Shown here piece by piece: positions 11,333 to 21,863 of a stretch of DNA of 64,000 nucleotides. The translations under genes were made by a program, and so were the position numbers. The notes beneath the pieces are model-generated. The model had not been told where the DNA came from and ran no database searches. It worked only from the letters and a program-made list of their open reading frames with translations. The stretch is from the NCBI GenBank assembly GCA_033782935.1, contig JAWQEG010001541.1:186001-250000 (forward strand), in the 5' to 3' direction. This stretch comes from Petrolisthes cinctipes. Its lineage: Eukaryota > Arthropoda > Malacostraca > Decapoda > Porcellanidae. The first letter of the stretch is position 1, and each line of letters starts with the position of its first letter.

Positions 11333-12421
11333 CTAGTTTCGAGGAAGGAGGAACGATACTCTTGTGTGTCGTAGTTTGTTGTTTCCAGCATGTGTTGGAG
11401 GAACAGTCACTTGCACTGCTTGCAGCATCTGGTCCGGATTCAGGATATAAGCAGGCTTGACTCGGTCTACGGCCACAACTTCTTGAGAACCATGTTTGTC
11501 GATGGTGAAGTTCTTCCTCGTCCTGCGAACTACTTGGAAGGGGCCCTGATATGGCTGCTGAAGGGGCCTTTTGACTGCATCGACTCTAACAAAGACGTGT
11601 GTGCAGGCTTCCAGGTCCTGTTGAACGAAGGTCTTCGAGTTGGACGTACGAGGCTGCACTGGCTGGAGGCACTTCATGGTATTTTTCAGGTGTGTTGCAA
11701 AGTCCTGAACGCTGCAAGGCTCGGGGTCTGGTGTGGCAGAGAGAAGCTCACCTGGGAGTCTGAGCGTAGAGCCATATACAAGCTCAGCAGAGGAGTTGTG
11801 CAGATCCGTTTTGAGTGAAGTTCTGATGCCAAGGAGGACAAGAGGTAGTGCTATTGACCAATCTTCTCTCTGGGCTGAAGCTGCCAGGGAAGATTTCAGC
11901 TGGCGGTGGAATCGTTCGACCGTTCCGTTGGCCTGTGGGTGATAGCTGGCGGTCCTGTATCGGCGGATGCCAAGGAGTATCATGACCTTATTCCACACGC
12001 CTGACTCAAACTGACCACCTCGGTCAGAAGTAAGGCTTAGAGGCACACCAAACCTGGACACCCATGTAGTGATGAAGGCACGTGCAACAGTATCCGTGGT
12101 GATGTCGGTGAGAGGTACTGCCTCAGGCCAGCGTGTGAAGCGGTCCACACAGGTGAGTAAATATCGATAGCCATTGGAGTACGGAAGTGGGCCAACGAGG
12201 TCTATGTGGACATGGTCAAATCTCTCGGTGACTGGCGTAAAGGTGGGTGCAGGAGAGTGTGTATGGCGTGTGACCTTGGAAGCTTGACAGCATATACATG
12301 TGCGTGCCCAGTGTCTGATGTCTTTATTTATGCCCTCCCATATAAAGCGGGAAGACATCATCTGGTGCGAGGCACGGATTCCAGGGTGTGAGAGGTCATG
12401 TAACTTCTTGAAGAGCTGGTG
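11333..12421 (-). pseudogene. Inner gypsy pol: integrase
   Basis: The 342-residue frame is the integrase part of pol. An HPGI...CICCQASK zinc-binding remnant is followed by the catalytic core with HIDLVGPLP (Asp), LTSDRGGQF (Asp) and HPQANGTVERFHR (Glu). The C-terminal GPF-type module (YQGPFQVVRRTRKNF...VDRVKPAY) follows. It lies in the same frame as RT/RNase H upstream but is separated from it by a single TGA at 12422-12424. The protein would insert the cDNA into the genome. The stop immediately before the 3' LTR is normal for this group. Confidence 0.9.
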
Positions 12422-14393
12422 TCAATGTTTCTCTGGTATGTATGGATGGAGAGTGTCGGTGGAGGTGTCAGCGTACAGTGTGACCTGGGTGTCTGGAAGT
12501 GTAATCTTCTTCATCTGTAGTGCAGGGTTATCCAACAGTCGCTGTAGCTCAGCGTCACCGACTTGATCAGCAGCAATGGTGGCATAGTCGATGGGAGAAG
12601 ATTTTACAGTACTGATGTTTCGAGAGAGGGCATCAGCTGGGGCATTGTCGGCACCTTTGACGTATCTTATATCCGTGGTAAACTGAGCAATGTAGTCCAT
12701 GTGGCGCATTTGTCGTGGGGTGTAAGATTCCTTATTTCTGAGGAATGCTGTAGTGAGTGGCATGTGGTCAGTGTAGATGTGGAAACTGCGTCCCTCGATG
12801 AAGTAGCGAAAACGCTTGACAGCTTTGAAGATGGCAAGTAGCTCCCTGTCATAGGCACTATACTTCGACTCTGCCGAGGTGAGTTTCTTGGAAAAGAAGG
12901 CAATTGGCTTCCAGTATGTACCGACACGCTGTTGTAGGACGGCACCAACACCAATGTTTGAGGCGTCTGTAGCAATTGAAGTTTCTGCGTCTGGTGCAGG
13001 GAAAGAGAGCGTGGCAGCGTCGCTGAGGGCCTGTTTTGTTGAGAGGAAGGCCGCTTCCGCTTCTTCAGTCCAGACGAGGGTAACAGATTGACCTCTCTTG
13101 CAAGGTTTAATCATGGCATACAATGGTCGTAGCAGGAGTGAGCAGTGTGGAATGAAGCGGTTATAGTAATTAACCATCCCAAGGAACTCCTTGAGCTGGC
13201 GTTGGGTAGATGGCCTGGGAAACTGCTGGATGGACTCGCACTTTGAGGGAAGTGGAGCAATGCCTGTTGGAGAGACTGTGTGACCTAGGAACTCAAGGGA
13301 TGTCACACTGAGTTCGGACTTGTCTGTGTTGATTTGGATGCCATAATCTTGCAGTATCTGGAGGACTTGGCAGAGGTGTTGTTTGTGGCTGGCTTCATCA
13401 GGACTAGCAATGAGAAGGTCATCTATGAAGGCAAAACAGTAGGGTAGACCTCGAAGGACCTCATCAATGAAGCGTTGAAACGTTTGTGCCGCGTTCCGCA
13501 ATCCAAAGGGCATCCGGACGTATTCAAACATGCCAAAAGGTGTGATAATGGCCGTCTTCGGGATGTCAGTGGGATGGACTGGAATCTGATGAAATGCTTT
13601 GACGAGGTCGATCCGAGAGAAGATAGTGGAACCTGAGAGTTGGGAAGCGAACTCTTGAATGTTGGGCACAGGATATCTATCTTCCACGGTGCGTGAATTG
13701 AGGGCACGGTAGTCACCACAAGGTCGTATGTCTCCGGTCTTCTTAGGAACAATGTGAAGAGCCGACGACCAGTTGCTGCTGCTGGGCCGTATAATACCTT
13801 TACTCATCAGAGATTCGAACTCGGCTTTGGCTTTCTTATAACGCTCAGGGGCTAAGCGTCGGGCCTTGGCATGCACTGGGGGTCCGGTAGTCTCTATATG
13901 ATGAGTCACGTGATGCTTGGCAGGTATGCTGGATGAGTAGGGTTGTGTCAGCATAGGGAATGACTTGAAGAGGTCAGCAAACTTGTGGTCATGGTTGATA
14001 GCAGACAGGTGTGTGCTGTCACCAGGTGCTGGCTGTGCATTTGTAAAGATATCTGTGAGTGGGTCGACCAATTTTTGTCCTCTTACGTCTACCATCAGGT
14101 TGAAGTGATGGAGAAAATCAGCACCAAGGATGGCTTGTGACACTGCTCCTACGTAGAATGTCCATTGAAAAGAACGGCGAAGGTTCAGATCCAGATGCAC
14201 TGTTTGCCGCGAGTATACAGGTATCTTGGTACCATTAGCAGCATAGAGATGCAGAGAAGGAGGTAGTGACCGCTGGCTGGCTGTAGCAGGGAGGACACTT
14301 ATGTCGGCACCGGTGTCTACCAGGAACTTTGTATGGGACCGGCGATCAAAGATGTGGAGCAGCGTAGACTGAGTATGGCAAACATTATGCTGC
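12422..14393 (-). pseudogene. Inner gypsy pol: protease, reverse transcriptase, RNase H
   Basis: Upstream of the 592-residue open frame the same frame encodes the protease motif [12 protein letters not shown] (about 14310-14345), followed by a flap-like segment and [11 protein letters not shown] follows with [38 protein letters not shown] and the catalytic FIDD, then RNase H with [24 protein letters not shown] and YTDHMPL. The frame ends at a TGA (12422-12424) directly before the integrase. It is offset by -1 from the gag frame that ends at 14395, so gag-pol expression probably needed -1 frameshifting, though I see no textbook slippery heptamer. Apart from the TGA the domain looks intact. Confidence 0.9.
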
Positions 14394-14394
14394 G

Positions 14395-14721
14395 TTAATG
14401 TTCGCCGTTGTTGTTTGACGCCATGTAGCTGCAGGGCTTTTCACACTTAAGAGCCTTATCCCTAAACCTGCGATGGTAGTAGCAGAAGTTTGAAGTGCTC
14501 CTTGAACGTGACCGCTGGTGTTGGCGGTTTGGCGTCGAGGGTCGAGAACTTGGGTGGTTGTTGATTTGTTTTTTCAGGTTGCTGACTTCCATTGTAAGCT
14601 GGGAAATTAGATTGGCGAGCTGGGCAATTTGGGAATTTTCTTGGTTGCAGAAAGCAGGGGCTCTCATGGCTACTGCAGTGGCAGTGTGGTTGCCTGAGTT
14701 TGAGAGATCCTCAGTAGACAT
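14395..14721 (-). pseudogene. Inner gypsy gag remnant (108 aa)
   Basis: The short frame has a coiled-coil-like N-terminus (QLANLISQLTMEVSNLKKQI), an SR-rich linker and a [18 protein letters not shown] end, the hinge seen between gag and protease in several gypsy polyproteins. A full capsid region is missing. The DNA further upstream (14722-15664) is minisatellite, so gag has been deleted or never belonged to this copy. Activity would have to be supplied by another element. Confidence 0.7.
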
Positions 14722-14880
14722 ACTGGTCAGTGAACTCAGGGTGTAAATGCTGACGAGGGTTACCTGATATCACGGCAGCTGCGTTAGTCAGGTTATATCA
14801 GTATGCTGCTGAATACACTGGCACTGTAATTCACACACAAGGCACTAATAATAAAGGACAATACACTGTCCAGAGTGAAA

Positions 14881-15006
14881 CACTGTAATCCAGGGTGAGG
14901 CACTGTAATCCAAGGTGAAGCACTGTAATCCAAGACGAAGCACTGTAATCCAAGGTGAAGCACTGTAATCCAGGGTGAAGCACTGTAATCCAGGGTGAAG
15001 CACTGT
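14881..15006. repeat. 20-bp minisatellite in inner gypsy leader
   Basis: About six tandem copies of CACTGTAATCCAGGGTGAAG with few substitutions. This lies between the gag remnant and the 36-bp array, in the minus-strand 5' leader of the element. Confidence 0.85.
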
Positions 15007-15349
15007 TGCTGGTAGCTAGACTGCCGCGAGTACCAGTGGTGTATAGGTGTTGGATGGCAGGCAGCAACGGCGTAGTTGGAGGCTTACAGATGGCTGCTGT
15101 GGACTGGTGATGCCTCAGGGTTCGCAGCGATAATGTAGATAGGATGGACAGTGGCACTGTGGCGGGAGCAACAGCTGCACAGGAGAGGTAGCAACTCAAG
15201 TCACCTCTTGATGGTGACTGCAGGGCAAAGGCGTTCTTGTAGACTATTGGAGGGTAGCGGCAGCACTCCAGGTCACTACTTGATAGTGACTGCAGGGCAA
15301 AGGCATTCTTGTAGACTGCAGCTTGATCCACTCTTGTTGGCGATCGCGG
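15007..15349. repeat. Leader segment with one long direct duplication
   Basis: GTGACTGCAGGGCAAAGGCG (about 15212) recurs at about 15288 with its flanks, a partial duplication of roughly 70-80 bp. The rest is non-coding leader. The long minus-strand frame that crosses it (14831-15646) is a product of the repeats, not a gag protein. Confidence 0.6.
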
Positions 15350-15665
15350 CAGCTGCTCTCTCCGGGGGTCACCACTTGTTGGTGACAGCTGCACTCTCCG
15401 GGGGTCACCACTTGTTGGTGACAGCTGCAATCTCCGGGGGTTACCACTTGTTGGTGACGGCTGCAATCTCCGGGGGTCACCACTTGTTGGTGACGGCTGC
15501 AATCTCCGGGGGTCACCACTTGTTGGTGACGGCTGCAGTCTCCGGGGGTCACCACTTGTTGGTGACAGCTGCACTCTCCGGGGGTCACCACTTGTTGGTG
15601 ACAGCTGCAATCTCTGGGGGTCACCACTTGTTGGTGACGGCTGCAATCTCCGGGGGTCACCACTT
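15350..15665 (-). repeat. 36-bp tandem array duplicating the LTR-end/PBS junction
   Basis: Nine copies of a 36-bp unit (GGGGGTCACCACTTGTTGGT on plus, then GAC(A/G)GCTGCA...) run straight into the 5' LTR. On the minus strand each unit reads ...CACCAACAAGTGGTGACCCC: the last bases of the LTR (CCAACA) followed by TGGTGACCC, the place and form of a primer-binding site complementary to a tRNA ending GGGTCACCA. The unit therefore copies the LTR/PBS boundary eight more times into the leader. The 36-bp period keeps all frames open. Which tRNA would prime is not assigned. Confidence 0.85.
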
Positions 15666-16172
15666 GTTGGTGGGTGGTGTAGCCACCAACTATAAGTTGT
15701 GCTGCTACCTAAAGAAGGCTCCTGTGTAAGGGCCGCTGTCAGGGTTTCTCCACTACACTTCTCAGCCTCAGGAGCTAGTGTCTATAACTCTCTTTAAGAA
15801 GTGTTAGTGTCTATAACTCTCTTTAAGAAGTGCTCAAGGAAGAGAGAGATGCGGTGAATAGTTCCTTATTTATTGTCAAAAATTAGTTAACAGTATATAC
15901 AATTCTCTGCGTACTTGACGTTAACAAAGCTAAGAGTATTTGGTTATGGTATTAAATGTATAATACATATGTTGTATACATGAAGTTCTGCAAGAGTATG
16001 CAGACAATGACATTACACAAAATGGCAAAGAGAATATGCTGAAAGAAATTGCATAGGCTATCTGCATGAAGGAATGTAATGGTAAATGAATCACAATACA
16101 GGGCTGGTAGATAATTAGAGAATGGTTACACACTCAATCAAAGAAAATCGACCTATTTTATGGTACACTACA
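15665..16172 (-). repeat. 5' LTR of inner gypsy element (508 bp)
   Basis: It is near-identical to the 3' LTR, with two instead of four 29-bp units at about 15778-15833. It abuts the LINE sequence at AGTG (16173). Promoter elements were not individually resolved. Confidence 0.93.
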
Positions 16173-19080
16173 AGTGTACACAGGGAGGGACTCCCTGTGA
16201 GTGAAGGCATGTTCTAAAAAGAGGGAACGAGCCACTGGAGGAGGAAGAGATTCCTTCTTGTCTGTAAAGCAGGTGCAGGGGAAAACTTCTGGAAGAAGCC
16301 ATGGAGCCACCCTGGGGACCCTCACAGGACAAATCTGGTAGTCATCTATGCCCATCTCCTCCATAGCCTTCCTGACCCGGAAGCCAAAGGGCCATGGTGC
16401 ACGAGAATGTAAAAGGTAGTACTGAGACATGATATCAGATGACACCGCCAAGCAAGGTAGGGAGTCAGGAAGTCGATGTAATCGATGCCAACAACGAACC
16501 ATCAAGGACTGACGACGGAGATCAAGAGGTGGCTCATTAGCGTCCACCAGGAGACTGGGGATTGGGGACGACCTAAAGGCTCCGGTCGCCAGACGTACTC
16601 CAGCATGATGAACAGGGTCTAAAACTCTGAGACGGGCATCGGTGGCAGAAGAGTACACCTCACACCCATAGTCGAGTTTTGACCTAATAAGAACATGGTA
16701 TAGGCGGAGGAGGGTGGCCCGATCAGCCCCCCAGGATGTATGGCTCAGGACCCTCAACAGGTTAAGAGCCTTGAGGCAAGAGACCTTAAGTGTACGTAAG
16801 TGGGGAACCCAAGTCAAACGTTTGTCAAAAAGGAGACCCAAAAAGCGAGTCTCCTCGACACATCGTATCCGATGACCATACATGAATAAGTCCGGATCCG
16901 GGTGGACGCCTCGGATGCGGCAGAAGTGCATAGCAACTGTCTTGGAAGGAGAAAATCGAAACCCATGAGAATCAGTCCAACGTGACACCCTGTCAAGGGC
17001 AAGCTGCATGCGCCGCTCCGCCACTGACATACGGGAAGCAGCAAACCAGACTGCTAGGTCGTCAACGTACATCGAGTTAGCTATACCGTCTGGAAGGGAT
17101 GAGGCAATGGCATTAATTGATACTACAAACAATGTGACACTGAGGACGCTTCCCTGGGGGACGCCCTCCTCCTGTGCAACAGATGCTGAGTGGGTTGTAC
17201 CAACCCTCACAGAAAAACTGCGACCACTGAGAAACTCCTTAAGAAAGCGTGGAAGGCGACCCCGCAGGCCATATAAATGGAGTTGCTGCAGGATGCCATA
17301 TTGCCATGTAGTGTCATAGGCTTTCTCTAAATCAAAGAATACACAGACAAGGTGTTGATGTCATGCAAAGGCCTCACATGCAGCAGCTTCCAACCTGACC
17401 AGAGCATCTGTAGTGGAACGGTATTTACGAAAGCCAGACTGGGACGGAGACAGAAAATCACCCCGTTCCAAGAAGTATACCAGTCTGACATTCACCATCT
17501 TTTCAAATAGTTTACAGAGACAGGAGGTCAAGGCAATTGGTCGATAATTGAGGGCAACACCAGAGTCCTTGCCCGGCTTGAGAAAATGAAGGATGGTAGC
17601 AACCCTCCACCCAGAAGGGAAGACACCCTCCAGCCAGATTCTGTTATATACAGCTAAAAGAAATGAGATAGCTTCCTCACCCAAGTGTCGTAACATTGCA
17701 TATGGGATGTTGTCTGGCCCAGGAGAAGTGTCGCCGCAGAGAGAGAGAGCAGAATGCAGGTCTCTCAGGGTGAATATATGGTTATAACTTTCATTCTCGT
17801 TCCCTGTGAAATCCAGGACTGTACGCTCCTTGGCTCTTAACTCATGCCTGACAGCCAGAGGTCGAGAGTCACGGCTGGAGACCTTTGCAAAAGCCTCCGC
17901 CATGGTATTGGCCACTGTCAAACCATCCATGATCTTAATTCCATTGACCTTAAGTACAGGTGGAGAACTAGGAGAAAACTTCCCCGCCATCTTACGGACT
18001 CTCCTGAACACTTGGGAGAGTGGAGTTTTAGTATTAATTGAAGACACATAGGCCTTCCAAGATGCACGTCGGGCCTCTTTTAAAACTCATCTAGCCCGAG
18101 CCCTTGCCCGTCGGAAGTCCTCTAAAAGAGTTGGGTCCCCACGATTGCGACGAAGGCGAGAGTAAGCAGCGCGCTTCTCCCGCACAGCAGTGGTGCAGAC
18201 TGGTGACCACCAAGGGACAGGACGTTTGGGAAAGTAGCCAAAAGTTCTAGGGATAGAGTTGAGAGCAGCAGAGTGGAGCGTATCAGTGAAATATGTTACA
18301 GCCTCGTCAGAGCTACCGAAATCGGCTACAGAAGAGACCGAAGAAGTTAGCTCTCTAAAAAACTGCCAGTCAGCCTTCTCTAATTTCAACCTAGGAAGAC
18401 GAGACTGTGGTTCGTACCTGTTACATTCTAAAAGTATAGGGAAATGGTCACTGTCATATAAGTCAGGCAACACTCTCCAAGTAAAATCCAACAGAGCACT
18501 GGGTGAGCAAAGGGAAATGTCAATGGCGGTAAAAGCCCCAGTAAGGCTATTAAAATGTGTCACATCTCCCGTATTTAAAACCCCTAATCCCTCATCCTCA
18601 ATAAAAGAAGCCAATAAAACACCCCTGGGGTTGACCGAACTGTCACCCCACAGAGGATGACGACCATTAAAATCACCCAATAAAATAAAGGGAGATGGAA
18701 GGTCCCGTACAAGATGGTTGAGATCACCCCTCTCAACTGTAACACTGGGAGGAAGGTATAGACTGCATACAGTGTACGGGCGGTCCATAAAAACCTTAAA
18801 TGCAACAGCCTGGAGCGGAGTGTCAAGCTCCAGGCTCGTGCATGGAATATCTCGGCGAACTAGGATGGCAGAGCCACCATGATGACCCTGCCCTTCAAAT
18901 GAACTGGAATAAAATGCGGAGTATGCTGGAGGACTGGCAGGAATGTAGTCCCCAAGTATTGTCTCTTGGAGAGAAACACATGCAGGAGAGAAGCTAGAGA
19001 GAAGAACGCGCAGTTCCTCCCAAGAAGCACGCAAGCCACGGCAATTCCACTGAAGGACCTTGAACGGTGTTACTTTAGTA
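16173..19080 (-). pseudogene. I-group LINE ORF2: AP-endonuclease and reverse transcriptase
   Basis: The frame starts near QWNCRGLRASWEEL and gives an apurinic-endonuclease domain (SLQETILGDY, LLGDFNGRHPLWG, YDSDHFPILL). RT follows with DNIPYAMLRHL, FFDLEKAYDTTW, EEGVPQGSVLSVTLF and the catalytic YVDDLAV. Two in-frame TGA codons (near 18085 and 17358) break it; the contexts suit CGA-to-TGA changes. ORF2 overlaps the end of ORF1 in the -1 frame, so translation probably depended on frameshifting or reinitiation. It continues across the gypsy insertion into RNase H. The enzyme would nick the target DNA and reverse-transcribe the LINE RNA there. Confidence 0.9.
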
Positions 19081-21088
19081 CTGATTTTTGGGAAGCCTCA
19101 CGGAGGTACTTCCCACTACCACCTCGACCTGAGGGTTTATTCAAACAATAAGATTTGTCTAATCCTGGGCCACTAGAAGAAGAGCGAACCCGAGGAGTAG
19201 TACTTGGGGCAGTAATTGGGACCCGTAGACGAGTCCCTGAAGCATCTGATATGTTAGAAGAAGATGAAGGTATATGAGATGGGATATTCTTTGAAACAAT
19301 TACATTGATTCTGTCCTGTACAGCATTGGTATCACTGACACAGGCAGATACATCAACATCCATAATGCAGGTGGAAAAATCACTCCACTGCTCAAGCGGA
19401 AGAGAAAGTGAATCTTTTGAAGTCACAACATCCGTGGCATCCACATTAACTTCACGCCCCTCTGATGATCCCGAAGGAAGCTTGCGAGGAGGAACTTCTG
19501 TTGAATCAAGAGATTCATCAGAGCCACGAGAACGCTTCTGGTGAAATTGATAGGAAACTATGGATGAGTCCACAGAGATGGTTGCCTCACAAGGTGGAAC
19601 ATCTATAGAGTCAAGTGCCTCAGAGGAACCACGAAGGCGTCTCTGTGGCAGTTTAGGTGACTAAAGTTTCCTTTTGGGAGAGCGTGTGGCAGCGTGAACC
19701 TCTACCACATGGACACCTTTAGCTAAAGTCTGAGAATTGTCATCAGTTGAAGGGTCACCAGAATGAGTGTCTGATAAAGTTTCCAAGACAGAGAAACTAT
19801 TATGTAGAGTAACCTTAGAAACGTTCTCATTAGAGCAAGAAGCAGCTGCCTCTTGAGAGGGTGCTGCAACCAATTTAGGGCGAAGGGAGGAGACGTATGT
19901 CTTCACACCACCATCCTTCTGTCGCCTGAAGTTGAGTTGCCGTCTGGCACTACCTATGCTAATGAATTGAGTATTAGCCAGGTGGAGGATATCCTGCTCA
20001 AGTAGGTACATCTTACATTGGCGAGAACGCAAGGGGTGAGAATCTCTGCAGTAAAAGCAGTAACTCTCTGACCGACACTCAGAAGTAAGATGTGAGTCAA
20101 GAGCAGAACAATTACCACACCGGGAACGGTTGTTGCAGTTCCTTTTCCCATGACCAAACTCATAACAACAGAAACACTGTAGGGGACGCTCAACAAAAGG
20201 CTTCACCTCAAATGAGGTGGGGTTAATGTTAATGCGATCTGGGATATGCGAGCCATAGAAAGTGAGGATGATCATATTTTTACTGCCTTTCATCTTCGTT
20301 ACTCGTTGGACACTGTCTGGGCACATAGCGAGAATGTCCTCTTCAGAGAATTCATACAGGTCCTCATTATATATACGCCCCTTGCTATAATTAAATGTTC
20401 GATGTGGTTTAATAGATTCAAACATGCTATCAGAAGGACAGGGGAGATTGAGGAGCATCATGGCCTGTGTAAGATCTTTGGCTCTGATTAAAACTCCCTT
20501 ACCATATTTCTTTATGTGGCCCATTGGTAATAATCCAGTTTCTTTCTCAAGATACCGGGAAGCATGGATAATGTTACCACGTCCCTCCCTGTAGTAAGCC
20601 ACAAACCAAAAGGGTGTAGGAAACCGACGTTCCTTTGGGACATGCTCTGCAGAATCATCAAATATATTAGGGCAGTAATCATTGTCACTGGCAACTACAT
20701 TGATGGACCGTATCATCTGAACTTTACAATGAGTATCCCCCACCGTCAGAGAATCTTTTGACTCAAATGCTGCTTTGGCAGCAGCATTTGTATTGAAAGT
20801 AATATAGCACCGATTAGACCTACAATCACTGTCATATGTGATTCGGATTCGGAGGACTACTCCAAAGCACTTAAAAATGGAGTGGATAGCGCCATAGGTA
20901 AAGGATGCGAGTACATTCGTTAACATTAACGTGTCCAAATCGTTAACAGGGTTCTTCGACACAACACCCGACCTGCTAGGTCTACTCTTATTTGCAGCTT
21001 TCTGCATCTTACCACGACCAGAGAGTGACGTCTCGAGGGCCTGGTCGACCACCGCTCGAGGAAGAGATTGGGGCTTTTCTGTATCCAT
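19070..21088 (-). pseudogene. I-group LINE ORF1, nucleic-acid-binding protein with CCHC knuckles
   Basis: The protein starts at 21088 (MDTEKPQSLPR). It contains an RRM-like stretch (about residues 50-110) and three cysteine-rich knuckles around residues 310-370 (CFCCYEFGHGKRNC, CGNCSALDSHLTSEC, CFYCRDSHPLRSRQC). A Ser-rich tail resumes after one TAG near 19661. The layout matches I/Jockey-group ORF1, which packages the element's RNA. The frame is otherwise open for about 670 codons. Confidence 0.85.
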
Positions 21089-21542
21089 ATATCATTGGTT
21101 TAGTGTTTTTGGCCCCAGGAGCCAAGAGCTACTACCTACCGGGCAGATGAGGGGACCGAGCGCTGGTCGCCGTGGGCGGGGTACCTCTTCCCCCACGGGG
21201 CCACTCGTTTAAAAAAGCAGCCCCAATGGCTCAAAAGTTTGCCCACGACGGTGCTGAGACCCCCTTCCCCAACATCTCCCGGCCCAGACACCCAACCATC
21301 CAACATAGGACGGCCCCTAGAGGGCAGTCCCTCCGGAGGGCAGCGCTGTTGGCCCGTACTGGCAGCCTAATGCATGGGAACCATTTAGTCTGGTCTGTCA
21401 CTGGCGACCTTACTAGCATGGGAAGCCCTCTCTCCCCGAAATCGGGGCAGAGCAGGGGCCAGAGCCCCCTCTAGTCTAGCTCGCCAGGTCTTAGAGACAC
21501 GCAAGCCCCCCCACCACGTCAAGGCGGTTCCCATTGGGGGGG
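21089..21542 (-). other. LINE 5' UTR
   Basis: About 450 bp of GC-rich leader precede ORF1, including a short inverted repeat around CTAGAGGGCAGTCCCTCCGG. It ends in a C-rich edge next to the TSD. No upstream coding unit is evident, so the LINE seems close to full length. Confidence 0.6.
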
Positions 21543-21861
21543 CACACACACAAGGGAGGCAAAAGGAAGGGGTATGTACAAATTATGAATAAATGTAAAA
21601 ATAGTAAACAGACGTAAAAATAATAATAAAAAAAAAATGGATAATGATTCAGAAGCACATTACTATGCAGAGGGACAAACAGACACATAAAATACAGATG
21701 AAGAAAGAGTAGGCTAAGGGGGGGAGGGGGGAGATTCAGGTGAAGGACTGCTAATCTACTGCCCTGGGTCCTGGGTAATCCCATTCTGACAGACCAGATG
21801 TGGCAGCGCTGCTTGGGGCGGCTGCCCCACCTACACCCGCCAGTTTCCTTGTGGTTGACTA
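21543..21861. other. Right arm of the TA-TSD DNA transposon
   Basis: This is shell DNA from the LINE TSD copy (21543-21555) to the right TIR. It has A-rich and G-rich low-complexity stretches (about 21600-21735) and the TIR at about 21780-21861. No gene. Confidence 0.75.
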
Positions 21862-21863
21862 TA

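Larger units (their letters stand above)
10756..16172 (-). mobile_element. Inner Ty3/gypsy LTR retrotransposon, young insertion
   Basis: The LTRs at 10756-11321 and 15665-16172 begin TGTAGTGTACC and end CCCACCAACA on the minus strand. The flanks carry AGTG at 10752-10755 and 16173-16176, a 4-bp TSD. The LTRs are almost identical apart from two extra 29-bp repeat units and about one base change, so the insertion is recent. Internal order is a short gag remnant, protease, RT, RNase H and integrase, the standard gypsy order. Most of gag appears missing and is replaced by minisatellites. Removing the element and one TSD restores the LINE RNase H frame at its first Asp. Confidence 0.93.
9649..21542 (-). 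mobile_element. I-group LINE, nearly full length, interrupted by a gypsy element
   Basis: A two-ORF non-LTR retrotransposon lies on the minus strand: ORF1 with CCHC knuckles, then ORF2 with AP-endonuclease, reverse transcriptase and RNase H. It is flanked by CACACACACAAGG at 9636-9648 and 21543-21555, a 13-bp TSD typical of target-primed insertion. The RNase H and the three-knuckle ORF1 point to the I group (I/Nimb-like); the exact clade is inference. Without the 5.4-kb gypsy insertion the LINE is about 6.5 kb. I count only three premature stops, one in ORF1 and two in ORF2. Its 3' end (ATATGACCATAGCTGTTGCG, then TAAATCAATC) resembles truncated copies at 31.7, 32.4 and 45.4 kb. Confidence 0.88.
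9142..21861. mobile_element. Non-autonomous DNA transposon (TA TSD) carrying nested retroelements
   Basis: The ends are inverted repeats starting TAGTCAACCAC(T/A)AGGAAACTGG, similar over about 80 bp as far as GCTGCCACAT(T/C)TGG. They are flanked by TA at 9140-9141 and 21862-21863. Discounting the element and one TA restores the reading frame of the host gypsy RT exactly after its YLDD motif, which supports these boundaries. The element's own DNA is only about 0.8 kb (9142-9648 and about 21556-21861); the rest is a LINE with its own insertion. No transposase was seen, so it is MITE-like. The TIR sequence does not match a superfamily I can name. Confidence 0.85.

Noticed and set aside
14831..15646. 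271-residue Pro/Ser repeat protein as a gypsy gag
   Set aside because: It is the 36-bp PBS-containing array read in frame. Gag features such as a zinc knuckle or capsid helices are absent.
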